Of a stretch of DNA of 64,000 nucleotides, positions 10,783 through 20,977 are shown piece by piece. The stretch lies in the NCBI GenBank assembly GCA_037501455.1, contig CM074863.1, positions 61,857,501 through 61,921,500 of the forward strand. Direction: 5' to 3'. The first letter of the stretch is position 1. Every line of letters starts with the position of its first letter. The position numbers and the translations under genes were made by a program. Source of the stretch: Lantana camara (lineage: Eukaryota; Streptophyta; Magnoliopsida; Lamiales; Verbenaceae). Below the pieces are notes generated by a model. The model was not told where the DNA came from and ran no database searches. It was given only the letters and a program-made list of their open reading frames with translations.

Positions 10783-12164
10783 TGTAAGGCTCAAAGTGCT
10801 TGTCCCACATCAGAAGAAGAGGAGAACGAAGCATGCCTTATAAGGGGGTGGATACCTCTTCCCTGTTGAGGCCTTTTCCTGGATGGGCACCTTCGATTTT
10901 AAATTCCAACGGGAGAAACAAAACCGTGAGGGTGGTGTCGCTTAGCCCACCAAAGCGGACAATATCGACAGGCGGGTTTTCGGGCTGTTACATCAAGTAT
11001 CTCAAATGGACCCAAGTAACGAGGGTTAAGCTTCCCTCCTTTCCCAATCCGAGTAAATCCTTTGTGTTGGGATGCGTTCAAGAACACCGGGTCCCCATCC
11101 TAAAACTTGATGTCTCTTCTACGTAGGTTGGCATAGCTCTTTTGTCGATCTTGAGCTGTTTTCATCCTTTGTTGTATCAATTGGACTTTCTCAATTGCAT
11201 CTCGCACTGCTTTAGAAGGTTTTTCTTTCTTCTGACTCTTTTTTAGGCCTTCTTGCTTAGTCCATTTCGACTCCTCAAGATCAAAGAACAAGGGACATCT
11301 ACACTTCCGACCATAAAGAACATCATAACGGGCCAATCCAATCGAGGCTTTATAACTATTGTTGTAAGCGAACTCAATCAAATGTAGTTGTTGGTCCCAC
11401 GAAGTCTGAAAATCCAAGGTACAAGCCCGAAGCAAGTCCTCAAGATACTTGATCAACCTCTCGGATTGGCCATCCGTTTGAGGGTGTGACACGGTACTAA
11501 ACTTGAGCTTCGTACCCAAAATACCTTGCAACTCTTGCCACAACCTCGAAGTAAACCTCGGATCTCTATCCGACAATGCTAATCGGAATCCCATGAAGTC
11601 GAACGATCTCCCTGTTGTACAACTCGGCTATCTTGTTGATCTTATAGGACATCCGAACTGCTAGAAAGTGAGCCAATTTAGTCAAGTGCTCCACGATTAC
11701 CCAAATACCATCATAGCCACCCTTTACTCTTAGCAATCCGGATAAAAAATCCATCCTCACCTGCTGCTGCTCCTACTTCCACTGTGGAATAGGTAACGAT
11801 GAATGTAGAAGACCTCCGGGTTTCTGGTGCTCGACAGTAACCAATTGACAAGTCATGTAATGTCTCACATACTCGGCCACATCCTTCTTCATCCCATTCC
11901 ACCAATAATACTGTTTAAGATCTTTTACATCTTATTACCTCCAAGGTGGATAGAATAAGCCGATTTGTGAGCCTCATTGAGTAACACCCATTTTAACTCT
12001 TCGGGTACAACCACACGGTTCTTGAAACGAAGAAGACCGCTTTCATCGAACCAAAACGGACAATTTGGGTCGGCTATTGGATTAGCTAGAAACGAAGCCG
12101 AAGATAAGATGTTTGATTCACCCCAAAATTAACTTGGCCGAAAAAACACCACCCCGGTTGCACC

Positions 12165-13839
12165 TGAACAAACTGGAGACAAAATACAAGACTTAGACTC
12201 AAGAATGAACCACATAGACTCACGACTTATGTTCATGCATATAGGACATGCAATCACATAGGCATAACACATATTCACACCAATTATATGCAAATAAAGC
12301 TATTACATAGCTCAACATATTCATTTATAATCATATAACACGTTCTTGTGAACAATTAATACATATCACAAGGTGGAGATACATAACAAGGTGCATATGT
12401 GCTTCGTGCAAACAATTCACATTACTTAAGCAACATAAAATGCATGTAAGAATAAGTACATACACATAAACAAGATAAAACAAGTTAGGAATAATTTTGG
12501 AGGTGGCAAGGTACGAGAAAAAAGGAATAAAAACAAGAAAAAGGGTTCCGAGTGAAATTAGGCCAAAGCTGATAGTTTTCCAAAATGGACAAACTGTAAA
12601 AACACGGGCTTAACTTGAGTTTGAGAAATGGGAATTGAGTTTTGTTTCTTAGAAATAAAACTAGACACAAAGATACTTCCAATGGTATGTGACTCGAATG
12701 GTGGTTCAAAGCGAGGCGAAAATGGCGTAGGTTTGAATTTAAACGAAAGCAGAATTTCGGCGAAGTGGCGACACAATTTTAAAACGGTTATATCTCACAA
12801 TCAAGAATGGATTTTTAGATGATTCCAATTGAAGAATGTTTTAGACTCAAAACGGTTTCTACAATTAAAAATTTAGGCCAAACAGAGCACAAAGGAAGTC
12901 AACACGGTCGTGTCAAAATTGGCCTGGAAGCTGACACGGCCGTATTGGAGCAGATTATTTTCCGTCTTGAAGCTTAGACATGGCCATGTTGGGAATGAAC
13001 TGAGGCTTGACACGAACGTGTTGGGACGTCTTCTCAAAAAGTCAACAACAAAGAAGCAGGGGATCGATGGGGGTGGTTTGGCACTCCAATCAATATTCAA
13101 CCCAAAAACACCCAAATTCAGGGTATATCACATATATATAATACATTGGAGCACAAATCGGACTTCGAAATGAGCCCGAACACCCAAAACACGAAACCCA
13201 CAGTATTTATTATCCCCCTAAATTAGCCACGTAAAGGCACGAAAGAGGTATTAAATCGAAGCACGTAACGAGAGGAGTACATTACTTACCTTGGATTTTT
13301 TATCGAATGAACGGAGGCGGAGTTCTTGAGCTCGAAAGGGTCGGGTGGTTTTCTTCCTTTTTCTTCTCTTCTCGCCCTCCTCACTTGTGTGAATCAAACC
13401 AAATGAGGAAAGAAAAGGCCCTTTTCTAGGGCCAAGAAACAGGTCGGCTAAAACGGGTAGGGTCAAACAGTATCCGGTCTAACCGGATCGAATTTTAAAA
13501 CGGTAGGGCTATCAAACGGATTTAGAAAAATAAGAATTTAATTTCATTAAATCCGAATCGTTGAAATGAACTCAATGATAAAGGGCCAGAATTCGAATTT
13601 GAATTCCCCGGCTCAAGATAGCCACGAATGCCGAAAACACCCTAATTACAATTAGGCCCCTATTCTTTCAAATATTAGGCATTCCAGCCCATATATTTTA
13701 ATTAAATCTAAAGTGCATACAACTTAAATATATTACACGTTGACATTTAAAACATGTGAGCTCACATAACTTACGAAAATACTGAATTAAACTCTCTCGT
13801 GACGCCGTACCTGGAATGCTGAAGAAGTGGCGCGTTACA
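12165..13839 (-). mobile_element. Element B 3' LTR, U5 truncated
   Basis: The minus-strand LTR starts TGTAACGCGCC at 13839 beside a polypurine tract. Its first ~1.2 kb matches 25149-26339, the outer part of the chimeric LTR of element C. A donor AAG/GTAAGT is at 13289. The LTR breaks off near 12165 within its intron; acceptor and 3' terminus are gone and the sequence abuts element A. Short reading frames here are not genes. Confidence 0.8.
12902..13021 (-). repeat. Dyad cluster, ACACGGCCGTGT type (element B)
   Basis: Four dyads start at 12902, 12934, 12978 and 13010 (steps 32, 44, 32 bp). The homologous cluster at 25372-25491 has identical steps. Confidence 0.8.
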
Positions 13840-14548
13840 AACTCTCCCCTTTAAAGAGGACCTATCCTCAGGTCCTACCACTTCAGTTAGATCTACGAGA
13901 AACTCTCCCGTATTCACCCAAGTTCGAGGTTCATGATGTCCCGACGAGGGCTAGCTCGAGAAAGGTCTTCAAACGTCAAGGGGTTTGACTCTTCACTTCA
14001 AGCTTCGCACGAACTCTATCCCAACTTGGAATAGCTCGAATGTTTTTATGCTATAGGAAGGTCCAAAGTGATTCAACTCCCACCATTTGAATCCATTCAA
14101 ACCTCCCACAACTCGGAATCATGAATGGGGTCGTTAAACAACTTTCACCACTCGTTCTCCAATGCAAATGGGCCTTCTAACACCACTCCAACTCGTGTTT
14201 CGAAGTTGACCTGCCAAGTGTTGACCTCCAAGAACACAACATAATGTACATTGGAAAGCGCGAACCTTGATTAACAGCGAAGCAAAAGCACTCGTTCACT
14301 CAAAACTACCCAGAAAGGTAACCAACAACAAACACACACACAAGCAAAGCTAAAATACATGATGCACGTGAGATGTATACAAGTACCTCAATTCCCGGGT
14401 TCATGTAGGTCTCCAATTTGAAGTCGTTGACCTCGCATTCGGTGCTTGTTAGCTCTCGATTGATCACACTCGGATACCTTGTGCTTGGTTGGTCCTCAAG
14501 CATAGCATCTCTTCAATCTATCCCAACACGTGACGTAGGCATGGTTCG
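13840..14548 (-). other. Element B polypurine tract and non-coding interior
   Basis: On the minus strand TTTAAAGGGGAGAGTT sits against the LTR start at 13839, which is the polypurine tract. The remaining ~0.7 kb up to the end of gag shows no pol motif on either strand. Where a full element would have protease to chromodomain, B has almost nothing, so it is a gag-only derivative. Confidence 0.7.
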
Positions 14549-15349
14549 TCACTCCGTAGTGGGTACACGCTTAAAGCTCTTTCTTGGCTTTGAAGGGTTC
14601 CCGGTCTTATGCTTCTTCCCACAAATTTTCTTGGTTTGATTCCCGGATTGGTGAGATATTCCTTGTACTTGTATATGGGAGCATAAACTCGGTTCAAGTT
14701 CAAGATCCAATTCATCCTTTTCTTTACCTCTTGTTAGTACCCACGTTTCGACCTTTAAATCCCTCTTTGTGGCTTTATCCCACGTACTCGTATCCTTTGC
14801 AATTAAAGCTTCCTTGATCTCATCCCGAATACCTTTCGTAAAATGCCTAGCCTTCATCTCGTCATTGCTCATAATATGAGGCACATACATACCAAATTTC
14901 TCAAATTCCGCCAAGTACTTCATAACCATTTTATCGTCTTGTTTTAATGCGAGGAATTCTTCAAGTCTTTGTTCTTATGAGACTACCAGTGTGAACCTTC
15001 TCCTAAACTCCCGAACAAACACATCCCATGTCAGCTCTTCGTGTGTTGCCTCTAATTGTTAGGCAACTGCTTTCCACCGTTGTCTTGTTTGTCCTTGTAG
15101 AAGTTGTATCGCAAGACGGACCATGTCTTGATAATTACATGGCCATAACTCAAATATGCTCTCCATCTCCGAGAGCCATTCCTCGGCCTTTATGTCATCT
15201 CCTTCTTGGAATTGGGGAGGATCAAATACATTGAATTCCCGGTACATCATTGCCATTGGATTTTGAGGTGGTAATTCGGTTGAGGATTGACCTTGATTGT
15301 ACTGATGTTCATAAGGAGGTTGACCGAAGTGTTGGCGATGTGGTGGCAT
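14549..15349 (-). pseudogene. gag: Element B gag, two in-frame stops
   Basis: Starts ATG at 15349 (MPPHRQ.., compare MPPRR in elements C and E). A single frame runs to 14549 with nonsense codons near 15056 and 14960. The capsid-like part is recognisable: 'DPPQF.EGDD..AEEWL.EMESIFEL', 'W....W..F...FRRRF', 'EQRLEEFLALKQ', 'YL.EFEKF..YVPHI..NDE.KA..F..GIRDEIKEAL'. The C-terminal CCHC knuckles are degraded; only CGKKHKTGNP survives. Gag would form the particle that packages the element RNA. It is dead as read, and no protease or RT follows. Element C is inserted ~30 bp upstream of this ATG. Confidence 0.85.
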
Positions 15350-15796
15350 CCTAAAAATCTAAACAACTACAATAGAGGTTGTAGGGCCCAGAACAGTGGG
15401 CCACCACATCCCCCGCACTTAAACCCGAACCCACATATGAAATGGATTTCCATACATGAGTCCAAGCCTAAGCGAACGGGAACCTACACTCACCCACTAG
15501 GCTAAGCGGGGCTAAAACTCGAATAGAGCGCGCAAAACAAACAGAGAAGAATACGGAAGCAATATCATAAGGATCGCAAAGGAGCTTTATACTAACATAT
15601 ACATCATATACAACGGCCTGCCGGCCCAAAAATAGGTAAAGTATATATATCAAAATTTCATAATCCCCATAAGACATAATTGGAATTTGGGTACAATTCA
15701 TAAAAGTAATCAAAATGCAGCAGGTAAATATGCCGACTCGACCTAAACTCGAAAGTACGACACGACCGACGCACTTCCCCGCCTAGCTCGAGAAAC

Positions 15797-15841
15797 CTGT
15801 AACTAAAGTGTTAAAAGGAAGGGGTCAGTCAAACTCGACTG
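15797..15841 (-). promoter_or_regulatory. Branch-point hairpin and 3' splice site, C 3' LTR
   Basis: Minus-strand arms CAGTC/GACTG with a 6-nt loop (15826-15841). The 3' arm forms CTGAC, followed by CCCTTCCTTTT and later TTACAG/G (CAG complement at 15797-15799). The repeat in the upstream LTR is at 23493-23537. Confidence 0.55.
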
Positions 15842-16978
15842 AGTGAGGGGGGCTAACGCACACCCACACCATAAATACATATAGAGCATAGCATAAAATC
15901 AAAAGGGGTTGATCATGAACTGAGCTAGGGTTTTACGTATCAAATCATTTTTGAAACATACATATAATACAAAGGAAATCCTAACTCGTTTCACAACCAC
16001 CAAAGCATAAAAGAAACATAAACGCCCGGCGAGTACGGACCTCCTCAACTCCTCATACAAATCATAAATACATAAGAATGCATAAATTCATAACTCCTCA
16101 ACGCCTTGGTGATCGGGAATCAAACCCTCTCCACCGATATGGATTCTATATACATACGGGGTAGCTAACCCACGATATGCCTTCCCCGGTTATTCGCCGA
16201 GGGCTCAAGGTAATAGCGCCTTCTCAACCTCCAAGAGTCACACGGCACAACCTCAAATGGGATGTGCACAGGCTTAACCCGACGGCCCTTGCCGTCCCGG
16301 GCGTCCTTACCCACAATCCCTGGGCCCGGATTCATAAGAAACATACCAATAATCCCATCTTTTAGGGCACATCTCACGGAATCATAAAGGAAACGTATAA
16401 AGGATTCAAAATCATAAGCTCATATACGCCCATACTTATACCATTTTCATAAATTCGAAAAAGGGATTCATAAAATCATAAACGTATCATAAGCATTCGT
16501 ATTTAACCATATAATACATATATAGCCACATGCGGGATACGAAATCAATAACATAAAGGCCATAGGTCGTTTATCTACAGGAAAAGATCCTAACCCTCAC
16601 CTTGAAGTGGAAGCGGAGTGAAAATCGGACAAAAGAAGCAACCGGACACCTAAACCTCGGGCTCTTTAACTTCGTGAAGAGGCTCTGAAACAAAAGAACG
16701 TAAGACCCGAGACTTAGACTCAAATACGTACCAATTAGACGCTCGGAAATGCTTAGGGATGCAATTAAGGCAAATGAAATGCATAACCATGACAAATGAA
16801 TCCTACCAAATCATATTCACACAATTCATAGAAAATAAGATCATAAGTTCAAAACAAGGCACATAATGCGTAAAATAACAAGCTAACGATGCATACGAAT
16901 CATAAACGACAAAAAAAAAAAACAAAGAAAAACAACGAAGCGATAAAACGAGCAATTGCCGCCGCCATATTTTCAAAT

Positions 16979-17192
16979 GACACGGTCGTGTTGAGTTTTA
17001 ATTCAAAATGGACACGGCCGTGTCCGGTTAAAATAAATTTAGGAGCTTAATTCGAGAGGTTGACACGGCCGTGCTGAGTTTCAGTACAAAATGGACACGG
17101 CCGTGTCCGGTTTTATAAAAATAAATTGGTCCAAGTCGAGAGGTTGGCCCGGTCGTGTCCAAAACATGCACAAAGCTGACACGGCGGTGTTG
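16979..17192 (-). repeat. Dyad cluster as an 84-bp tandem repeat (element C)
   Basis: Six dyads GACACGGCCGTGTC (some mutated) start near 16979, 17010, 17062, 17093, 17146 and 17178. Steps are 31, 52, 31, 53 and 32 bp. This is a ~84-bp unit repeated about three times, each unit holding two dyads. Compared with the copy at 24675-24890, the differences are mostly C-to-T or G-to-A at CpG. Confidence 0.85.
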
Positions 17193-18388
17193 GCCTATCG
17201 TCTTCGAAAAAAAATAACAGCAGCAACAGTGTTTCAGCAGCAAAAACAGGGCAAGGAAGCAGAGCAAGCACGCAACAACAACAACAACTAATTCAAGCCA
17301 CAAAACTCAAGTAAATCATAGCAAAGCACTTCATAATCAACATATAATCTCCCAATCAACACAAAAGCTCAAGAATCCACATATATATCAAGAATTCTCA
17401 TGCAAGAAATTGAATTCCATCAATGGCAACTTCCACCATGCTCAACCATATTCAAAAGCAAGACCATATTTACATGTTAGGGTCATAAGAGATCACATAT
17501 ATCTCTTCAAATCAAAGCATAACTCCATGAAACCAAGGTGATCATCAAACCCTTATAATTCATGTCATGTTCCATATGTGCATCAAACATAGCCCAAAGC
17601 ATGGAATTAATAGCTCAAAATGACCATATATTCAAGTACATATCAAATACTAGCTTACCCCTTGAAGATGTTGGAAGAAAATGGAGATTAGAGCTCAATA
17701 TCTCCTCAGGGTGAATAGTGACGGGTTTGAGCTTAAACTCCAAAGTTGCTGCACTTTCTCTCTTTTCCCTTGTGTATACCGACATTTAGAGGGAAATGGA
17801 TGATAGTATATAGTGTTGGTGGAGTGTGGGCCCAAGTCTCAAGTGAAAAGGTTACAAATTGAAGGGTTAAATTGCAATTAGGCGAAAGGTAGTCATATAG
17901 GAGCGAGGTAAGTTTCCGGTCGGATTTCGGAATACCAAATGATCTTAAAAGGTTATGAGGCTTAGTCCAACGAACCCGAATCGTCGAAACGAGTTCAACG
18001 GTGGTGACGGAATTCGAATCCGAATTCCCGAGCTCAAATTACACATATTGGAACCCAAGGTGCGCTAAAAGCGTTTTAACCTCCTTTAGGTTCCGAACGT
18101 AACAATTAATCAAAAGCTCAACAAATAGATTCGAAAACATATAACGGGCATATATCCAAGTTCATAACACGTAATTCTCTATCATACTAAAACAACAGAA
18201 AATTCCGGATTCAATTCAAGCATCAACGAATCAAATCTTAACAAATAGCATTCATATTCATATAGAATTCATTCAAATCCATAAGAAATATGTAAAATAA
18301 GAATTAAAAGAGTAAAGAATATGAATTTAAATAAAATAAATCGCGCACATACGTCATACATGTACGGTCTGAAAGTCGGGGTGTCACA

Positions 18389-18402
18389 ATCCTTCCCCCT
18401 TA
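18389..18402 (-). other. Polypurine tract of element C
   Basis: AAGGGGGAAGGAT on the minus strand, ending at the TGTGAC start of the 3' LTR. Confidence 0.9.
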
Positions 18403-18416
18403 AAAAGGACTTGCCC

Positions 18417-18660
18417 TCAAGTCCGACTCGAGTCCTCAAATAACTCCGGATATAACCTTCTCATTTTCTCCTCAGTTTCCCAAGTTGATTCCTCGGATTT
18501 CTGATCCCTCCAAAGTACCCTGACCAAAGGAATCTGTCGGTTTCTCAATTCTTGCATCTTCCTATCCTGAATTGCAACCGGATGCTTTTCTATTATCAAA
18601 TCCGGCTCTAACTGAACCTCTTCAACAGGGAGAATAGTTAACTCATCGGGATAATTAATA
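18417..18660 (-). pseudogene. pol: Element C chromodomain (frameshifted from integrase)
   Basis: The frame reads ..YPDELTIL..EVQLEPDLIIEKHP, RNRQIPLVRVLWR and EESTWETEEKMRRLYPELF. This is the C-terminal chromodomain of Tekay/Del-type chromoviruses, thought to steer integration to particular chromatin. It should be continuous with the integrase ending ..HVSQLRKY at 18655. A 4-base insertion (TATTAATTAT instead of TATTAT) shifts the frame and adds a stop. The domain itself looks intact, and it is the basis for assigning this family to Tekay. Confidence 0.88.
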
Positions 18661-20061
18661 CTTACGGAGTTGAGAGACATGAAACACATTGTGTATCCCG
18701 GTCATACTCGACGGTAAATCCAATCTATACGCCGTTTCTCCGATTCTTTCCAAAATTTCAAACGGCCCAAGGTAACGAGGACTGAGCTTTCCACCTTTAC
18801 CTATACGAGTGAAGCCTTTTCTAGGAGACGCCTTCAAAAAGACTCTATCTCCGACTTCGAACTCTAAGGGCCTTCTTCTCTTATCGGCGTAACTCTTTTG
18901 ACGGGCCTGAGCTGCTCTCATCCTTTGCCAAATCTTATGAACTTTCTCAATAGTAGCAACAATGTTTTCTTTAGGCTCGGCCCTCTCGAGCTTGCTTTCT
19001 TCGGTCCACCTCCAATCCTCGATATCCCAAAATAGAGGAGACCTGCACTTTCTTCCATAAAGTGCCTCGTACGGAGCCATCTTAATCGAACCCTGATAGT
19101 TGTTGTTATAAGCAAACTCAACCAAAGGTAGGTGCTCATCCCACTTATCTTGGAAGTCCAAAGCACATGCTCTAAGAATATCCTCTAAGTATTGAATTCG
19201 CCTTTTAGATTGGCCGTCCGTCTGAGGATGCGAAGCTGTGCTAAACTTGAGCTTAGTGCCCAAACACTTTTGAAGATTCTGCCAAAAGATCGAAGTAAAC
19301 CGTGGATCCAGATCCGAAACAATACTAGCCGGAATTCCATGTAACCGTACAATCTCCCTAACATACAATTCGGCTAGCTTAGGAACTTTCTCAGACATCC
19401 GAACCTTGAGAAAATGGGCAAACTTAGTCAATCTGTCCACAATTACCCATATTCCATCAAACCCTCCTTTAACTCTAGGCAAGCCGGACACAAAGTCCAT
19501 CGTCACTTGCTCCCACTTCCACTCGGGAATAGGAAGTGGTTGGAGAGTTCCTCCCGGCTTCTGATGCTCTGCCTTCACCTTTTGACACGTTAGACATCGC
19601 TTCACGAAGTTCGCGACGTCCCTTTTCATGCCATACCACCAGAATTTATCTTTCAGGTCCCGATACATCTTAGTACCTCCCGGATGAATCGAGTACCTCG
19701 AGCGATGTGCCTCCTCAAGTATAATCCTCTTGAGCTCTTCTGGGACACAAATTCTCTCTTCGAACCTTAATAAACCGAAATCATCAATCCCAAACTTGGA
19801 ATTCGGGTCATCCTTAGAACGATTTACCAACTTCTGAATCTCGGCATCCGAGGCCTGAGCTTCCAACAACTGCTGTTTCAAATCTGGTATTATCGTAAGA
19901 TTAGCCAACCGAGTTCCCGAAACCAAGATTTCTGATCCTGAGCTCGAAGAACCGGCTTCCAAATTAACCACACTCGCCTTTCTACTCAAGGCATCGGCGA
20001 CCACGTTCGCTTTACCCGGATGGTACTGAATGGTGCAATCGTAATCCTCTAATAACTCCAT
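18655..20061 (-). pseudogene. pol: Element C RNase H tail and integrase, active-site mutant
   Basis: 468-residue open stretch. Residues 1-30 complete the RNase H region (YHPGKANVVADALSR). The zinc-binding HHCC is at H119, H126, C156, C159. The integrase core has D189 (TMDF) and D250 (SDLDPRF). The third catalytic residue should be Glu in DGQSER, but DGQSKR is read, with Lys at 286, exactly 35 residues after D250, so the DDE triad is broken. The GKGGKLSPRYLGPFEIL module follows. It is preceded by an in-frame TAG (20061) where a Trp codon is expected in RQRRWMEL, and followed by the frameshift into the chromodomain. Normally this enzyme inserts the cDNA into host DNA; this copy could not. Confidence 0.9.
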
Positions 20062-20328
20062 CTAACGCCTCTGTCTTACATTCAGATCTTTTTGAGAAAA
20101 GAGATGCTTGAGGCTTTGGTGATCCGTAAACACCTCGAACGTTGCACCGTAGAGGTAGTGTCGCCACTTCATCAAAGTGAACACAACCGCAGCTAATTCA
20201 AGATCGTGGGTAGGGTAATTCTTCTCATGCTCCTTCAATTTCCTTGAAGCATAAGCTACCACTCTACCGTGCTGCATCAAAACATAACCAAGACCCTCTT
20301 TTGAAGCATCCGTATAAACTGCATAACC
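20062..20328 (-). pseudogene. pol: Element C RNase H domain
   Basis: Reads [14 protein letters not shown] (first Asp), '[28 protein letters not shown]' (Glu) and [11 protein letters not shown] (second Asp), the usual chromovirus RNase H. It is bounded by two in-frame stops, one before GYAVYTD near 20328 and one at 20061. These separate it from RT and integrase, although the frame is otherwise kept. Confidence 0.88.
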
Positions 20329-20976
20329 CTATGTACCCTCGGGTAGGGTAAGAACTGGTGCCGAAGTTAACTTCACCTTCAAAGTCTGAAAACTCGCCTC
20401 ACACTTATCATCCCATTCAAATTTCACTTCCTTCTTAGTTAGGCGAGTCAACGGGGCAGCAATTTTAGAGAAATCCTTAACAAATCTGCGGTAATAACCG
20501 GCCAACCCAAGAAAACTCCGAATCTCTGAGACATTTCTCGGTCTCTCCCAACAAAGCACAGACTCAACCTTAGATGGATCAACTTCAATCCCATCACCTG
20601 AAATTATATGTCCCAAAAACATAACTCGGTCGATCCAGAATTTGCACTTGCTGAACTTCGCATACAACTTATGTTTCCTCAAAGTTTCCAAGACGATCCG
20701 TAGATGTTGAGCATGCTCTTTAGCCGACCTTGAATACACCAGAATATCGTCTATAAAGATCACCACGAACTTGTCAAGAAAAGGCCTGAACACTCGGTGC
20801 ATCATATCCATAAAAACGGCTGGAGCATTAGTTAATCCAAACGGCATGACAACGAATTCAAAGTGCCTATATCTGGTATTAAAACCAGTCTTCGGAATAT
20901 CTTTCTCCCTAATCCGCAGCTGATAGTAACCCTGCCTCAAATCTAACTTGGAGTAGACTTTCGAGCCTTGCAAAAT
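20329..20976 (-). pseudogene. pol: Element C reverse transcriptase palm
   Basis: Continuous RT motifs: [35 protein letters not shown], and the catalytic [11 protein letters not shown] (residues 71-81, FIDD near 20757). The thumb follows with '[16 protein letters not shown]' and '[18 protein letters not shown]'. The catalytic aspartates are present. A one-base deletion at about 20985 (in the [11 protein letters not shown] region) puts it out of frame with the upstream gag-protease-RT start, and it ends at a stop near 20328. Confidence 0.9.
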
Positions 20977-20977
20977 A

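Larger units (their letters stand above)
10504..10992 (+). mobile_element. TRIM element, complete, copy 1
   Basis: Two 210-bp LTRs (10504-10713 and 10783-10992, about 96% alike by eye) start TGTAAGGCTC and end CTGTTACA. They flank 69 bp holding only a primer binding site and a polypurine tract. Target duplications TCAAG are perfect at 10499-10503 and 10993-10997. The LTR has a CTTATAAGG TATA-like box and a GTCCCACATCGG stretch of the kind common in plant miniature LTR elements. No coding capacity, so it depends on enzymes of other elements. It splits the integrase of element A. Confidence 0.95.
10295..12160 (-). pseudogene. Element A integrase and chromodomain remnants
   Basis: Minus strand, in order from 12160 down: the RNase H-integrase linker (..PEELK...L.EAH.S.YSIH.GG), the catalytic core (11760-11100), the C-terminal 'GKGGKL.PRYLGPFEIL' region broken by a TRIM, then VFHVSQLRKYYPDE and the first half of the chromodomain. 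The core keeps SDRDPRFTS and DGQSER, that is the second Asp and the catalytic Glu. Frameshifts and stops near 11930, 11710 and 11590 disable it. Everything upstream (gag, protease, RT, most of RNase H) is missing, cut at about 12160 where the LTR of element B begins. Confidence 0.85.
15380..18388 (-). mobile_element. Element C 3' LTR
   Basis: 3009 bp, starting TGTGACACCCCG (18388, minus) and ending GGGCCCTACA (15380), bordered internally by a polypurine tract. A TATA-like ACTATATAC lies at 17801-17814, then a leader, donor GGG/GTAAGC at 17658, dyads at 16979-17192, and the hairpin with acceptor TTACAG/GT at 15797. The presumed intron is 1862 nt. The first ~2.07 kb (U5 side) is nearly identical to 23076-25148; the U3 side differs from the upstream LTR (see chimeric LTR). 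The open stretch at 16377-16165 is a fortuitous frame over a conserved non-coding box. Confidence 0.92.

Noticed and set aside
16165..16377. 70-residue frame repeated at 23861-24073
   Set aside because: Its conservation is that of the two LTR copies as a whole; it covers a non-coding box shared with other LTRs where no frame is kept.
16979..17192. CRISPR-like array of short repeats
   Set aside because: Repeats are 14-bp dyads in an 84-bp tandem unit within a plant LTR; spacers are not unique, there are no cas genes, and the genome is eukaryotic.
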